NCBI GenBank assembly: GCA_027483645.1
Contig: JAIXUD010000009.1
Coordinates: 1-64,000 of the forward strand
From: Sphingobacteriales bacterium
GTDB taxonomy: Bacteria > Bacteroidota > Bacteroidia > Chitinophagales > CAIOSU01
Direction: 5' to 3'
Length of the DNA: 64,000 bases
Numbering within the stretch: the first letter of the stretch is position 1; each line of letters begins with the position of its first letter. A program made the translations under genes and the position numbers. The notes under the pieces were generated by a model, which was given only the letters and a program-made list of their open reading frames with translations, was not told the DNA's origin and ran no database searches. Below, piece by piece: positions 32,498-42,234 of this stretch.

Positions 32498-35482
32498 ATG
32501 GAATACGATTTTAAGCGGATTGAGAAACATTGGAAAGCCCAATGGAAAAAGGATAATACCTACAAAGTAGAAACACCCTCTCATGAGAACATAGCGAATA
32601 ATAAAGCCAAGCCTAAGTGCTACGTGCTCGATATGTTCCCTTACCCGAGCGGTGCGGGCCTGCACGTGGGGCACCCGCTGGGCTATATTGCTACCGACAT
32701 TTACAGCCGCTACAAACGCCTGAAGGGCTTCAATGTGTTGCACCCCATGGGCTTTGATGCCTTTGGCTTGCCAGCGGAGCAGTATGCCATACAGACCGGC
32801 CAGCACCCGGCCACCACCACCGAGGTGAACATTGCCCGCTACAAGGAGCAGTTGGATGCCATCGGTTTCGACTATGATTGGAGCCGCGAGGTGCGCACCA
32901 GCGACCCGAAATACTACCAATTTACGCAGTGGATATTTATTCAGCTTTTCCACTCCTACTATAATACTGCCGCCCAAAAGGCCGAGCCGATTGCGGATTT
33001 AGTAAATACCTTCGCTAAAGAAGGCAACGCCAACGTGCAAGCAGCCAGTGGCAAGGTATGGACCTTTACCCCCGAGGAATGGAACGCCTTCGGCGAAAAG
33101 CAGCAGCAGGAAACGTTGATGGAATACCGCTTGGCATACCTGAAATATGGCGACGTAAACTGGTGCCCGGCCCTGGGTACGGTATTGGCCAACGACGAGG
33201 TGAAAGACGGTGTGAGCGAACGCGGCGGCCACCCGGTTATCAAAAAGAGCATGCGCCAATGGTTTTTGCGCATTACCGCCTATGCCCAGCGCTTGCTGGA
33301 TGGATTGGACACGGTGGACTTTGCCGAGAGCCTAAAAGAGCAACAACGCAACTGGATAGGCCGCAGCGAAGGCGCAAGTGTGCAGTTTAACGTGGTTGGC
33401 AGCGAGGCGAAAATTGAAGTATTTACCACTAGGCCCGATACCATTTTCGGGGCGACGTTTTTGGTATTGGCACCCGAGCACCCTTTGGTGGCGGAGATTA
33501 GCACAAATGTTAAGGAAATAGAAGAATACAAAGCCTACGTGCAGAGCCGCAGTGAGCGTGACCGCCAAGCGGATGTAAAGACCGTGAGCGGCGCCTTTAC
33601 CGGCGCGTATGCACACAACCCGTTTACGGGCGAGAACGTGCCGATTTGGATTGCCGAATATGTATTGATGGGCTACGGCACCGGCGCCATTATGGCCGTG
33701 CCAAGCGATGACGACCGCGACAACGCGTTTGCCACCAAGTTTGGATTGCCTATAATTGAAGTAATAGACAAAACCGACTACCCAGGCGCTACCCGTAGCG
33801 ATAAGCTGGGCAAGTTGATCAACTCCGGTTTTTTGGATGGGCTGGAAGTGCCCGCTGCCATTAGCTTAATGTGCCGTAAGGTAGAGGAAATGGGTATCGG
33901 CAAGGGGCGGGTGAACTACCGTATGCGCGATGCAGGCTTTAGCCGCCAGCGCTATTGGGGCGAGCCGTTCCCGGTGATATATAAGGACGAGATGCCGTAT
34001 ACCTTGCCCGAAAGCGAGTTGCCGGTAAACCTGCCGGATGTGGAGAGCTTTAAGCCTACCGGCGACGGCGATTCGCCATTGGCGCGCAACACCGATTGGG
34101 TAAACCATCCTGACGGGCCGCGTGAAACGGATACCATGCCTGGCTATGCCGGCAGTAGTTGGTATTTCCTGCGCTATATGGACCCGCAGAACCCCGGTTT
34201 TATTGTGGGCAGCGATGCCGTGGACTACTGGCAAGATGTGGACTTATACGTAGGCGGCGCCGAGCACGCCGTGGGCCACTTGCTATACAGCCGCTTCTGG
34301 CACAAGTTCTTCTTTGATAAAGGCTGGGTACCTACCCAAGAGCCGTATAAGAAGTTGGTGAACCAAGGGATGATACAGGGGGTGAGTGAAATGGCGTACA
34401 AACGAATGAGTATGGGAAAGGAGTGGATAAATGACTATACTTTTAACGCTTCTATTAAAAGCATTAATCTGCAAGGACCTTCTTATCAATTCTTTTTAAG
34501 CTCTGACCTATTTGAAGAAGAAGTTTATAAAAATGATCCATATCAACAAAGCTTCACAGTTAATATTCCTGTTGAATTTGTAGTTAATAACGTACTTGAT
34601 ATTCCAGCATATTTAAACTCGGATATTGGACGTGAATATTTTTCGCAAGCAATATTTGTTTGTCCAGGAGGTTTTTGGTTTGAAGGAGAATTTGTGGAAT
34701 ATGGGAACAGCAATAGGACAGGTATAATCGGTTCATCATTTAGGGGCGATAAAATTGGGAAACCCTCACAATCTTTCAAAACTACTTCCGAAGTCGAAAA
34801 AATGTCCAAATCCAAGTGGAACGTAGTAAACCCTGATATCGTAATCGAAAAATACGGTGCCGATACATTCCGCATGTACGAGATGTTTTTGGGTCCGATT
34901 GAGCAGAGCAAGCCTTGGATAACCAATGGCTTGGATGGCGTACACAAGTTCTTGCGCAAGTTTTGGCGGTTGTTCTACAGTGATGAAGGATTATCTATTA
35001 CCGACGAAGCCCCGACTGCCGAGGAATTGAAAGTGTTGCACAAAACCATCAAGAAGATTCAGGATGATGTGGAGCGCTTGTCGTTCAACACCTGCATCAG
35101 CGCTTTTATGATTGCCACCAACGAGTTGACCGATTTGAAATGCCGCAAACGTGCCATCTTGAAGGAGTTGACTATACTGTTGGCACCGTTCGCACCGCAC
35201 ATTGCCGAAGAGCTTTGGCAAAACGCCTTGAAGGAAACTGGCACCGTAGTGTATGCACCGTTCCCGGTATTCAATGCAACGCATTTGGTGGAGAGCAACT
35301 TCAACTACCCGGTATCCATCAACGGCAAGGTACGCGTTACCATTGACTTTCCATTAGACTATAACGAAGACCAAGTAAAGCCCGAAGTACTCGCCAACGA
35401 GCAGGTACAAAAATGGCTGGAAGGCAAAGACCTTAAGAAGTTCATCTTCGTGAAGGGAAGGATTATTAATGTAGTTATCTAG
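32498..35482 (+). CDS. leuS: Leucyl-tRNA synthetase
   Basis: The 994-residue class I synthetase charges tRNA-Leu. PYPSGAGLHVGHPLGY has the HIGH-like motif and EKMSKSKWN the KMSKS loop (at about 34797-34811). The editing domain includes TTRPDTIFGATFLVLAPEHPL. In residues about 628-767 the DNA turns AT-rich (roughly 34% GC in 34441-34800, against about 50% on both sides). The protein there is a diverged version of the Bacteroidota-specific insertion before KMSKS. The C-terminal part is normal, and no frameshift is seen. Confidence 0.96.
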   Translation: MEYDFKRIEKHWKAQWKKDNTYKVETPSHENIANNKAKPKCYVLDMFPYPSGAGLHVGHPLGYIATDIYSRYKRLKGFNVLHPMGFDAFGLPAEQYAIQTGQHPATTTEVNIARYKEQLDAIGFDYDWSREVRTSDPKYYQFTQWIFIQLFHSYYNTAAQKAEPIADLVNTFAKEGNANVQAASGKVWTFTPEEWNAFGEKQQQETLMEYRLAYLKYGDVNWCPALGTVLANDEVKDGVSERGGHPVIKKSMRQWFLRITAYAQRLLDGLDTVDFAESLKEQQRNWIGRSEGASVQFNVVGSEAKIEVFTTRPDTIFGATFLVLAPEHPLVAEISTNVKEIEEYKAYVQSRSERDRQADVKTVSGAFTGAYAHNPFTGENVPIWIAEYVLMGYGTGAIMAVPSDDDRDNAFATKFGLPIIEVIDKTDYPGATRSDKLGKLINSGFLDGLEVPAAISLMCRKVEEMGIGKGRVNYRMRDAGFSRQRYWGEPFPVIYKDEMPYTLPESELPVNLPDVESFKPTGDGDSPLARNTDWVNHPDGPRETDTMPGYAGSSWYFLRYMDPQNPGFIVGSDAVDYWQDVDLYVGGAEHAVGHLLYSRFWHKFFFDKGWVPTQEPYKKLVNQGMIQGVSEMAYKRMSMGKEWINDYTFNASIKSINLQGPSYQFFLSSDLFEEEVYKNDPYQQSFTVNIPVEFVVNNVLDIPAYLNSDIGREYFSQAIFVCPGGFWFEGEFVEYGNSNRTGIIGSSFRGDKIGKPSQSFKTTSEVEKMSKSKWNVVNPDIVIEKYGADTFRMYEMFLGPIEQSKPWITNGLDGVHKFLRKFWRLFYSDEGLSITDEAPTAEELKVLHKTIKKIQDDVERLSFNTCISAFMIATNELTDLKCRKRAILKELTILLAPFAPHIAEELWQNALKETGTVVYAPFPVFNATHLVESNFNYPVSINGKVRVTIDFPLDYNEDQVKPEVLANEQVQKWLEGKDLKKFIFVKGRIINVVI
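34380..34800 (+). other. AT-rich, divergent insertion segment within leuS
   Basis: Counting bases gives about 122 G+C in 360 (34%) for 34441-34800, while the 60-bp lines at 34261 and 34861 have 53% and 48%. Frame is kept. A core (VEFVVNNVLDIPAYL) still resembles the usual insertion (VNIVNNDILDLEAF, as remembered). The segment looks replaced or evolving fast compared with the rest of the gene. Confidence 0.7.
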
Positions 35483-35511
35483 GTCCGGGTTGCGAGTTTA
35501 GTACTATATAC

Positions 35512-35616
35512 TTTAACCACTAAGGTCACAAAGGAAAACACTAAGAACACTAAGGCCGACATTATGTTCTTTGTGTTCCTCGTGCTTTTTTCTTAGTGCA
35601 CTTTGTGGTTGACTTT
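35512..35616. repeat. Inverted CTTAGTGnnCTTTGTGGTT element, 105 bp
   Basis: The left arm (TTAACCACTAAGGTCACAAA) and the complement of the right arm (AACCACAAAGTGCACTAAG) match in most positions. The middle has repeated AACACTAAG and TTTGTGTTCC words. It lies 30 bp after the leuS stop and may fold into a long hairpin. Confidence 0.7.
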
Positions 35617-35714
35617 TTCGTACGAACATGCTTTCACCGCAATATTTCATATACTTGTAGCAACCATATACTAAGCCTGCGCACTTGGCTGTTATTGGAG
35701 TAAACCACCACACT

Positions 35715-36614
35715 ATGAAACCTACTTTCCGCAAATCCCTGCTGTGGGTACTCGCAGGCTTCTTTGTACTGTTTTTCCTTAGGCTAGGCTATGGCTACCT
35801 GCACTACCCCGATGGGAAAGCCCATGAGCAATACAACAATGATAGCGACTACAGCATAGATTTCGATTTCGACAAGAAAAACTATGCTTCATCAAAATAT
35901 GATAAAGGCGGCAGCCGCTCAGATGCGGCCCCTAGCGGTGTAAGCGTAGCCGCACCACCCAAGGGAGAGTATGACCAAAAGTATGAAAAGGTAGGCACCC
36001 TAAGCAGCCGCAGCGATAGCTTTGAGCGAGACGCGGCCAAGGTGCGCGACATTGTAAAACAATTCAACGGCCTCATTCAATATGAGCTACAGAGTGGTCT
36101 AAAGGGTAGCCGCTACATGCACTTGGCTGTCGGTATACCGCCCGATAATTTTGATGCGTCCATATCCGCCCTCAAAAATGTGGGCAAGCTGAGCGGCATA
36201 AGGGTTGATAAGAGCGACAAAACCAATGAGTTCCAAAAGCTGAAAGCCGTGAGGGCAACGCTGGAAGCTCACTTGCAAGCATTGATGGCGCTAAAGGGGC
36301 AGAACGGTAAGATTGAGGAATACATGAACCTCGAATCGAAGATAGAGGATATTAACAGCCAATTGCAAAACCTAGGGGTAAGCTTGGGCGAGTTTGATAC
36401 GCAAAATGAGTTTTGCACCGTGAAATTTACGCTTTCGGAAGTGCGGTACAAAAACAATGTAATACCACTTTATAGCCGATTGTATCATGCCTTTACATTT
36501 ACAGTGCGGTACTATGGCTCTGCTATGTTTGCCTTGGTGCTGGGCGCCAGTGCCATCCTAATTTTGGCCAAAGCTGTGGAGTTGCTCAAACGCTTGTTGG
36601 TAAGCAAGGTATAA
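35715..36614 (+). CDS. DUF4349 domain-containing membrane protein
   Basis: From the ATG at 35715 the product is 299 residues; the earlier in-frame start at 35685 adds ten unlikely residues. It has an N-terminal membrane segment (LLWVLAGFFVLFFLRLG), a central coiled-coil region (LEAHLQALMALKGQNGKIEE then YMNLESKIEDINSQLQNLG), and a C-terminal membrane segment (about residues 260-285). This layout fits DUF4349, a putative periplasmic adaptor-like family of unknown role. The neighbouring genes give no clear hint. Confidence 0.8.
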   Translation: MKPTFRKSLLWVLAGFFVLFFLRLGYGYLHYPDGKAHEQYNNDSDYSIDFDFDKKNYASSKYDKGGSRSDAAPSGVSVAAPPKGEYDQKYEKVGTLSSRSDSFERDAAKVRDIVKQFNGLIQYELQSGLKGSRYMHLAVGIPPDNFDASISALKNVGKLSGIRVDKSDKTNEFQKLKAVRATLEAHLQALMALKGQNGKIEEYMNLESKIEDINSQLQNLGVSLGEFDTQNEFCTVKFTLSEVRYKNNVIPLYSRLYHAFTFTVRYYGSAMFALVLGASAILILAKAVELLKRLLVSKV

Positions 36615-36722
36615 AAGTTAATAGCAATGCCTAAAACGTGTATGTTGGTATATGGTTAATACAGCCGCTTACATTACCTACCCAATTTTCTTGCAATGCG
36701 GTTAAAGGGTTAATCATTAAGT

Positions 36723-38504
36723 TTGCATGCAATGGGCATTGCTTCCAATCACTCCACTATCAATACTACCGACCGAAGGATTTATGCCCTTATTGGGCAT
36801 CTGTTTTCGTTGGTGATGATAGCATTGGCTGCTTTGTTGTACCAAGAGCGGCTAGCTATTGATACGGCGTACTACCTGTTTCAGGTTATTAACCACGAAG
36901 TATTTAGGGTTGAATGCGGGCGGATAATACTGGCAGTTGGCCAGATACTGCCGTTAATAGCCGTGAAGCTCGGCATGAGCATGGACAATGTGTTACTGGC
37001 TTGCTCCCTCAATCCACCTATCTACTATTACATTTTCTTCAATATCTTTCTATACGGCTTCCGTAATGTGGGCTTCGCGCTGGTAATGGTTATCACGCAG
37101 CTTGTCGGCTTGTCATATGGCTATTTCACACCGATGTTTGAGCTGTACTACGTGGTGCCTTGGGTATTGCTATGCTACTAACTGCTGCAGCGCGAGGGCA
37201 ACTGGTGGCGGTATTTACTAATGATTATCAGCGCAGCTTTTGCCATCTCCTCGCACATGGCGGGGTTGATATTGGTGGTGTTTGTGGTTGGGCTCGATTT
37301 TGTGGAGCACAGGCAGTTTAGGTTTGCACATTGGTTGATAATGGCTTTTGTGCTGGCGATGGTACTTATGTACAAATCGCTCTTCCCGACGGAATACGAG
37401 AGCGAAATCATGTCCTTCAGTTTCGATTTCAGCCGAAACCAACGCTATAAGAACCTCTTAGATATTGTCTATCTCAAGAGTTTGGTTAAATACCTCGCAC
37501 AGCATTACTGGGAGGCATTTCTACTGATGATTCCACCCATAATAGTGTTCTTCCGCACCCGCCGCAAGTGGCATTTGGCTTATGTAGTAGCGGCATTCGG
37601 GGGTTATTTACTTTTGATACAGGTAATGTACCATGCGATAACCATGAGCCGGTACATGAACCAAGTGTACTTCCCCATTGTGGTTATCTCGGCCATTGCG
37701 TTTGCCTATGGCTTGCGATGGCTGCCCTCGTATGCACACAAGTTGGTAGCGATAGTGCTTGTAGTTTTGTTGGTGGGTAGGCTCAACGTGCTGGTTAGGC
37801 TTTCGCGGGATTTTAAAGATGATAAATTGATGATGCAGAATTTGACCGCCACTGCCAAACTATATGGTGGCAGCAAATTCACCGTTCCGATGTTGGCTGT
37901 AGAGCACGATAAAATCATTAATGCCCATTGGACGTTTCCCATCCAAACACTGCTACTCTCTGCTATTGATGAGCCAGATGAAGCCGTTACCATCCATTTC
38001 GATAAGCATATTAATGGGTTGAAGCTTACGGAGAATGAGCACGTTTTCCGCTTCCAAGAAGTGTTTGCCGACTCTAGCTTAAACCCTAAATATTTCCGTC
38101 TAAAACCTGGGTTTTACAAGCCTTTACAGGCCGACTTACCCGATAGCACCTTGGAAATAGCTTCGTGGGATAAATTGGGATGGAAAGCAATGATTAATTA
38201 CCATCTACCCAAGAATAAACTGGTAAACGAATGGATAACACTGGATATACCCTATAGCGACACCTTGTATGCAGATATCAACAATCAGCTATTCCTTTCG
38301 TACCATTGGTTTCAGGATAACGACACGGTTGTCTGGGATGGTTTGAGAACTACTATAGAGGTTGATATCTACGATGAGCGTTGGCAACAGTTGATGATAC
38401 AAACCCCGTCCAAACCCGGCACCTACACCCTTGAGATTGATATAGTGCATGAAGGGGTGAGGTGGTTTGGAAAGGGAACGAGGCATGAGGTGATTGTGAG
38501 GTAG
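36723..38504 (+). pseudogene. Membrane protein gene broken by an in-frame TAA
   Basis: A single reading frame encodes a multi-pass membrane protein followed by a soluble C-terminal domain, but codon 153 is TAA (37179-37181). Upstream, residues 24-152 have several membrane segments. Downstream the same frame continues for 427 codons from the ATG at 37221 (MIISAAFAISSHMAGLILVV), with no frameshift. The two parts fit one protein of about 593 residues, such as an integral membrane glycosyltransferase- or O-antigen-type protein, though I recognise no motif. A nonsense mutation or a sequence error is the simplest reading. Confidence 0.75.
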
Positions 38505-38552
38505 AAGTGTTACGTCTTCGAATAAAAAAGAGCGTCATTGTTATGATTGCTT

Positions 38553-39473
38553 TTATCCCAAATGCTTCCGCATATAGGCCCCCATCTGCTTGATAGATTC
38601 TCTGGACTCGGGCAATAGGAAATCAAGAATCTGCCAAACGTGGAAGGTATGCTCCCACTCTACCAGCTCCACCTCTATACCACAACTACGGGCTTTCCCA
38701 GCCATGCGAGTAGAATCATTGTACAGTAATTCAATCTTTCCCACCTGTATCATCATTGGCGGTAAACCCTCGCAATCAGCATATATTGGCGAGATAAATG
38801 GGTTGCGTAAATCTTCGGCACCGGCATACAGTTTGCCATGCCAATTGAGACCCTCGTTATGTAGCAAGCTGTCCCTACGTTGAGGCCTTCTGTTGCTTTC
38901 GCCAATGCCCTCCAAATCAGTCCAAGGCGATAGCAAAACCGCTGCTGCTGGTAATGGAACGGCTTCCTCACGTAATTTTAACAAAGTAGCTACCGATAGC
39001 CCCCCACCGGCAGAATCGCCAGCAATAATAATGTCCTCCGGTTTATAACCTTGATCTAGTAACCATCTGTACCCCTGCACCGAATCAATAAGCGCTGCGG
39101 GAAAGATATGCTCCGGGGCCAGGCGGTAATCAATGGCAAATGCCGTTATGCCAGCTTCTTTGGCAAGCAGTGCTATCATACGCCTGTGGGTGTTGAGCGA
39201 GCCAAGCGCATAAGCGCCACCATGCAGGTAGTAAAGCACCTTATCGTGCCGGGCACCGTCGGGCGTAATGCGCTCGGCCATTAAGGTGCCTCCCATGGTT
39301 ATGGGTTGATATGAAACATTTTTGGGCCGTTTTAGAAACGTTCGCGCACCGGAGTCCATATTCCGGCGGATCCTTTTTACTTTAGGCATTCGCTTGCCCG
39401 TGAACAGCCGTATAAACCAGAATACCAATTTAAAAATCCGCAACTGCCAACTTTGTTTCTCACCCATTACCAT
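38553..39473 (-). CDS. Alpha/beta hydrolase, HSL family
   Basis: The 306-residue protein has the oxyanion HGG (84-86, in LHGGAYALG), nucleophile elbow GDSAGG (Ser154) and catalytic His in EHTFHVW. The acidic residue in the loop after PPMMIQVGKIELL is Glu instead of the more usual Asp. The N-terminal region has one hydrophobic segment (LVFWFIRLFTG). Such enzymes hydrolyse acyl esters. It overlaps the upstream serine hydrolase gene by 14 bp, so both are likely co-transcribed. Confidence 0.88.
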   Translation of the reverse strand: MVMGEKQSWQLRIFKLVFWFIRLFTGKRMPKVKRIRRNMDSGARTFLKRPKNVSYQPITMGGTLMAERITPDGARHDKVLYYLHGGAYALGSLNTHRRMIALLAKEAGITAFAIDYRLAPEHIFPAALIDSVQGYRWLLDQGYKPEDIIIAGDSAGGGLSVATLLKLREEAVPLPAAAVLLSPWTDLEGIGESNRRPQRRDSLLHNEGLNWHGKLYAGAEDLRNPFISPIYADCEGLPPMMIQVGKIELLYNDSTRMAGKARSCGIEVELVEWEHTFHVWQILDFLLPESRESIKQMGAYMRKHLG

Positions 39474-40566
39474 GGCTATAAGCGTTTAGTACCTTAAACC
39501 AATTCACTCCGCCCCTGCCCTTTCCCAGCCTTACAATAATAAGGTTTTGGGCTGGGTCAACATAAATATACTGTCCCAAAATGCCCACTGCACAAAAGGT
39601 GCCATCGCCAGGGTTGGGCAGCCACCATTGGTACTGGTAATAAGGCGCGCTTCCTGCAGTGGTATCCACCTTGGTCGACTCTTCCACCCAAGCCTTGGGC
39701 AACACTTGTGTGCCGTCCCAATTGCCTTTATTAAGATAAAGCCTGCCAAACTTGGCAAAATCGAGCGCCCGGGCATTTAAGCAACAAAAGGTTTTCTCCA
39801 GCCCCGTATCCTTCTTGTCCAGGCTCCAAGTGGCATCATACTGCATACCCAGCGGCCACCATATTTTCTCCTGCAAGTATTGTGCTACGCTTTTATCACC
39901 CAGTGCTCTCTCTAGCACTAGGCCTAACAATTGGGTATTGCCACTTACATAATCAAACTTGGTACCCGGTGGGTTTTTTAGTTTCAGCTTGCTTATTTGC
40001 TTGCGAAGGTCTTCAGTATAATAATATACTGCCGCCTTGCCAAACGGGCTCCAATAGCTCTCCTTAAACTTCAGCCCAGAGGTCATTTTAAGGATGTATT
40101 CCAGGGTTACCGCTTCAAAGCCTTTGCCTTTCAGTTCTGGTATGTAATCCGTCACGGGGTCATTTACCGATTTTATCAATCCATCCTCAATAGCTGCCCC
40201 AATCAGTGCCGAGGTAAACGACTTCGCCATGGAAAACGAAGCCACTATCGATTCGCGGTTGTATCGGTTGTAATACTTCTCGTAAAGCAAGCTATCGTTT
40301 CTGATTACTAAGAAGGCCACCGTGCTGTGGTCCTCATGAAATTTATCAAGGGGTTGCCACTTCCCCCGGAAATTGATGCTATCCGAAAAATGCCCGGAGC
40401 TTGTAGCATCAATAAACTTAAAAGGTTGCTCAGCTGCAACCAGCGGGCGCGACGGGAAAATCTTATAATCCTTGATGCTGGCCGTATTATACCGGAACGA
40501 TCTGCCCAGTGTGCAAGACTGCAACAATGCGGCTGTTAACAATATCCCAATGAGTAGCTGTTTCAT
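39460..40566 (-). CDS. Serine hydrolase lipoprotein, beta-lactamase (class C) superfamily
   Basis: The 368-residue protein has a lipoprotein signal (ILLTAALLQSC, Cys18) and the SxxK nucleophile motif SMAK at 112-115. A Tyr-containing loop (FDYVSGNTQ) may stand for the YxN motif. The C-terminal KTG-like motif is not obvious. Members act as D-aminopeptidases, esterases or peptidoglycan hydrolases; here it is probably an envelope esterase or peptidase. The 14-bp overlap with the alpha/beta hydrolase suggests shared control. Confidence 0.87.
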   Translation of the reverse strand: MKQLLIGILLTAALLQSCTLGRSFRYNTASIKDYKIFPSRPLVAAEQPFKFIDATSSGHFSDSINFRGKWQPLDKFHEDHSTVAFLVIRNDSLLYEKYYNRYNRESIVASFSMAKSFTSALIGAAIEDGLIKSVNDPVTDYIPELKGKGFEAVTLEYILKMTSGLKFKESYWSPFGKAAVYYYTEDLRKQISKLKLKNPPGTKFDYVSGNTQLLGLVLERALGDKSVAQYLQEKIWWPLGMQYDATWSLDKKDTGLEKTFCCLNARALDFAKFGRLYLNKGNWDGTQVLPKAWVEESTKVDTTAGSAPYYQYQWWLPNPGDGTFCAVGILGQYIYVDPAQNLIIVRLGKGRGGVNWFKVLNAYSHGNG

Positions 40567-40642
40567 AGATAGTACAAAGGTAATTTTTGTTCGGCAAACG
40601 CATGGTGTTCGGAGGGCGTTGCCACTCAGTTAGCATTATGGT

Positions 40643-40655
40643 GCCCCTTTGGGGC
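40643..40655. repeat. REP-like hairpin GCCCC-TTT-GGGGC
   Basis: A 5-bp GC stem with a 3-nt loop sits in the divergent spacer between the serine hydrolase and heptose kinase genes. It belongs with the tight hairpins elsewhere in the window. Confidence 0.55.
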
Positions 40656-40682
40656 GGCTCATGTTATGTAAGTAGAAATTGG

Positions 40683-40690
40683 TAATTTTG
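40683..40690 (+). promoter_or_regulatory. Candidate TAATTTTG promoter box for the heptose kinase gene
   Basis: TAATTTTG fits the Bacteroidota -7 consensus TAnnTTTG. It is 27 bp before the TTG start, a plausible leader length. No good -33 TTTG is visible at the expected spacing, so the call is moderate. Confidence 0.4.
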
Positions 40691-40716
40691 GCATTTCCGC
40701 TTTAACCCACACTATT

Positions 40717-41721
40717 TTGGCTACTGATTATACCCAAATCCTCGAATCGTTTTCACGCACCAAGGTACTCGTTATTGGCGATGTAATGTTGGATACCTAT
40801 CTATATGGGCAAACCAACCGAATCAGCCCCGAAGCACCTGTGCCCGTGGTAGAGATTACCCGTGAAGAACACCACCCCGGCGGTGCCGCCAATGTAGCCA
40901 TCAACCTAATTTCACTGGGTGCCAAGGTAACCCTTTGCGGCCTAGTAGGCGACGACCACGAAGGCCGTGTGCTGCGTGAGCAGCTGGAAGAGGCAGGTGT
41001 GGCTTGCCACTACTTAGCCAAAAACAAGCACCGCCCCACCACGCACAAAAACCGTATTGTAAGCCGCAACCAGCAAATGCTTCGTTTCGATAGGGAACAA
41101 AAAGATGAATTAAGCGGCATTGAAGCAACTCAATTGCAACAGGCGGTATTGACTGCTATTGCCGAGCAGCCCCAAGTGGTGGTACTGCAAGACTATAATA
41201 AAGGGGTACTATTTGCCGATATGATTGCAGCCATCATGCTGGAATGCCGCAAACGTAAAATACCTGTGGCAGTAGATCCGAAGAAGCATAACTTCTTTGC
41301 TTACCAAGGAGCATCGTTGTTCAAGCCAAACCTGAAGGAAATACGGGAGGCATTAACCACTAACATCGACCCTAGGCAACCTGAAACCCTACGAGTTGCC
41401 GCGCAAGAACTATTGCAACAACTTGGTGCGAAACAGGTGATGATTACCCTTTCGGAACATGGCGTGTTTGTGGCAGACGATAAGGAGTGCATCAAAACCA
41501 ATGCCCACATCCGTAACATTGCCGATGTATCAGGCGCGGGCGATACTGTGATAGCCGTGGCTGCCCTTTGCCTAGGCAACCATGTAAGCCTTGGTGAAAG
41601 TGCCCACTTGGCAAACCTTGCCGGTGGCTTGGTGTGCGAAAAACCCGGTGTAGCGGCCATAAGCAAAGATGAGCTATTGGCCGAGGCACTTAAAACGGAA
41701 TACTCCCCGCAACTCATCTAG
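40717..41721 (+). CDS. rfaE1: D-glycero-beta-D-manno-heptose-7-phosphate kinase
   Basis: The 334-residue PfkB-family kinase makes heptose 1,7-bisphosphate for LPS core synthesis. It is the kinase domain only, without the adenylyltransferase domain of HldE. It has VIGDVMLDTYLYG, GGAANVAINLISLGAKV and the catalytic GAGDT (in DVSGAGDTVIA). The start is TTG; no ATG or GTG lies in frame just upstream. A small membrane protein gene follows 14 bp later. No heptosyltransferase is near. Confidence 0.9.
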   Translation: MATDYTQILESFSRTKVLVIGDVMLDTYLYGQTNRISPEAPVPVVEITREEHHPGGAANVAINLISLGAKVTLCGLVGDDHEGRVLREQLEEAGVACHYLAKNKHRPTTHKNRIVSRNQQMLRFDREQKDELSGIEATQLQQAVLTAIAEQPQVVVLQDYNKGVLFADMIAAIMLECRKRKIPVAVDPKKHNFFAYQGASLFKPNLKEIREALTTNIDPRQPETLRVAAQELLQQLGAKQVMITLSEHGVFVADDKECIKTNAHIRNIADVSGAGDTVIAVAALCLGNHVSLGESAHLANLAGGLVCEKPGVAAISKDELLAEALKTEYSPQLI

Positions 41722-41735
41722 CACGAACCAACACA

Positions 41736-42083
41736 ATGTCAAGCAAAGTACACCGCTACGAAAACTTCCATATCTTCCTTTGGCTACTTAAAGATGCCTG
41801 TTGGTTGATGGATTTTCAGGTGGGTGGTATGATTATGATTATTCCAACTGTAATTGCGGCCTTTTACATCACCTATCTTTCCAGAAAAGACCATGTGGAC
41901 TTAATACACAATATTGCCGTTTGTTGCTGGATTATTGCCAATGGCATTTGGATGATTGGCGAGTTTTATTACAATGATACCACCCGCCCCTACGCGCTTA
42001 TCTTCTTCACCTTAGGGCTGCTAATTGTGGGCGTTTATTACCTGGGGGTTTTGCCTTGGCAGTATTTTAAACGAAAAGTATAG
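41736..42083 (+). CDS. Small multi-pass membrane protein
   Basis: The 115-residue protein has an N-terminal amphipathic start (NFHIFLWLLKDACWLMDF) and three likely membrane segments (about 32-50, 58-76 and 85-108). The pattern HNIAVCCWIIANGIWMIGEF resembles a small Bacteroidota protein I have seen annotated only as hypothetical. It is 14 bp after the heptose kinase gene, so it is probably co-transcribed with it. Function is unknown. Confidence 0.65.
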   Translation: MSSKVHRYENFHIFLWLLKDACWLMDFQVGGMIMIIPTVIAAFYITYLSRKDHVDLIHNIAVCCWIIANGIWMIGEFYYNDTTRPYALIFFTLGLLIVGVYYLGVLPWQYFKRKV

Positions 42084-42103
42084 GTTGTGTTGTGTTAATT
42101 TAA

Positions 42104-42203
42104 CCACGAAGTGCACTAAAAAAATAGGCACTAAGAGCACTAAGTACATATTATATGCTTTGTGTCCTTCGTGATAACTCCTTTGTGCTCTTCGTGGTTA
42201 GAA
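42104..42203. repeat. Inverted AACCACGAAG element, 100 bp
   Basis: TAACCACGAAG (from 42104) and CTTCGTGGTTA (to 42203) are perfect reverse complements. Between them are CACTAAGAGCACTAAG and TTTGTGTCCTTCGTG words. It lies between convergent genes and may act in termination or as a long hairpin. Confidence 0.75.
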
Positions 42204-42234
42204 GTATATTACCTTGTACATCGTACATCAGAAA

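Noticed and set aside
33058-33390. Plus-strand overlapping frame within leuS
   Set aside because: It is a shadow frame of leuS in a GC-rich region, without a start signal or family.
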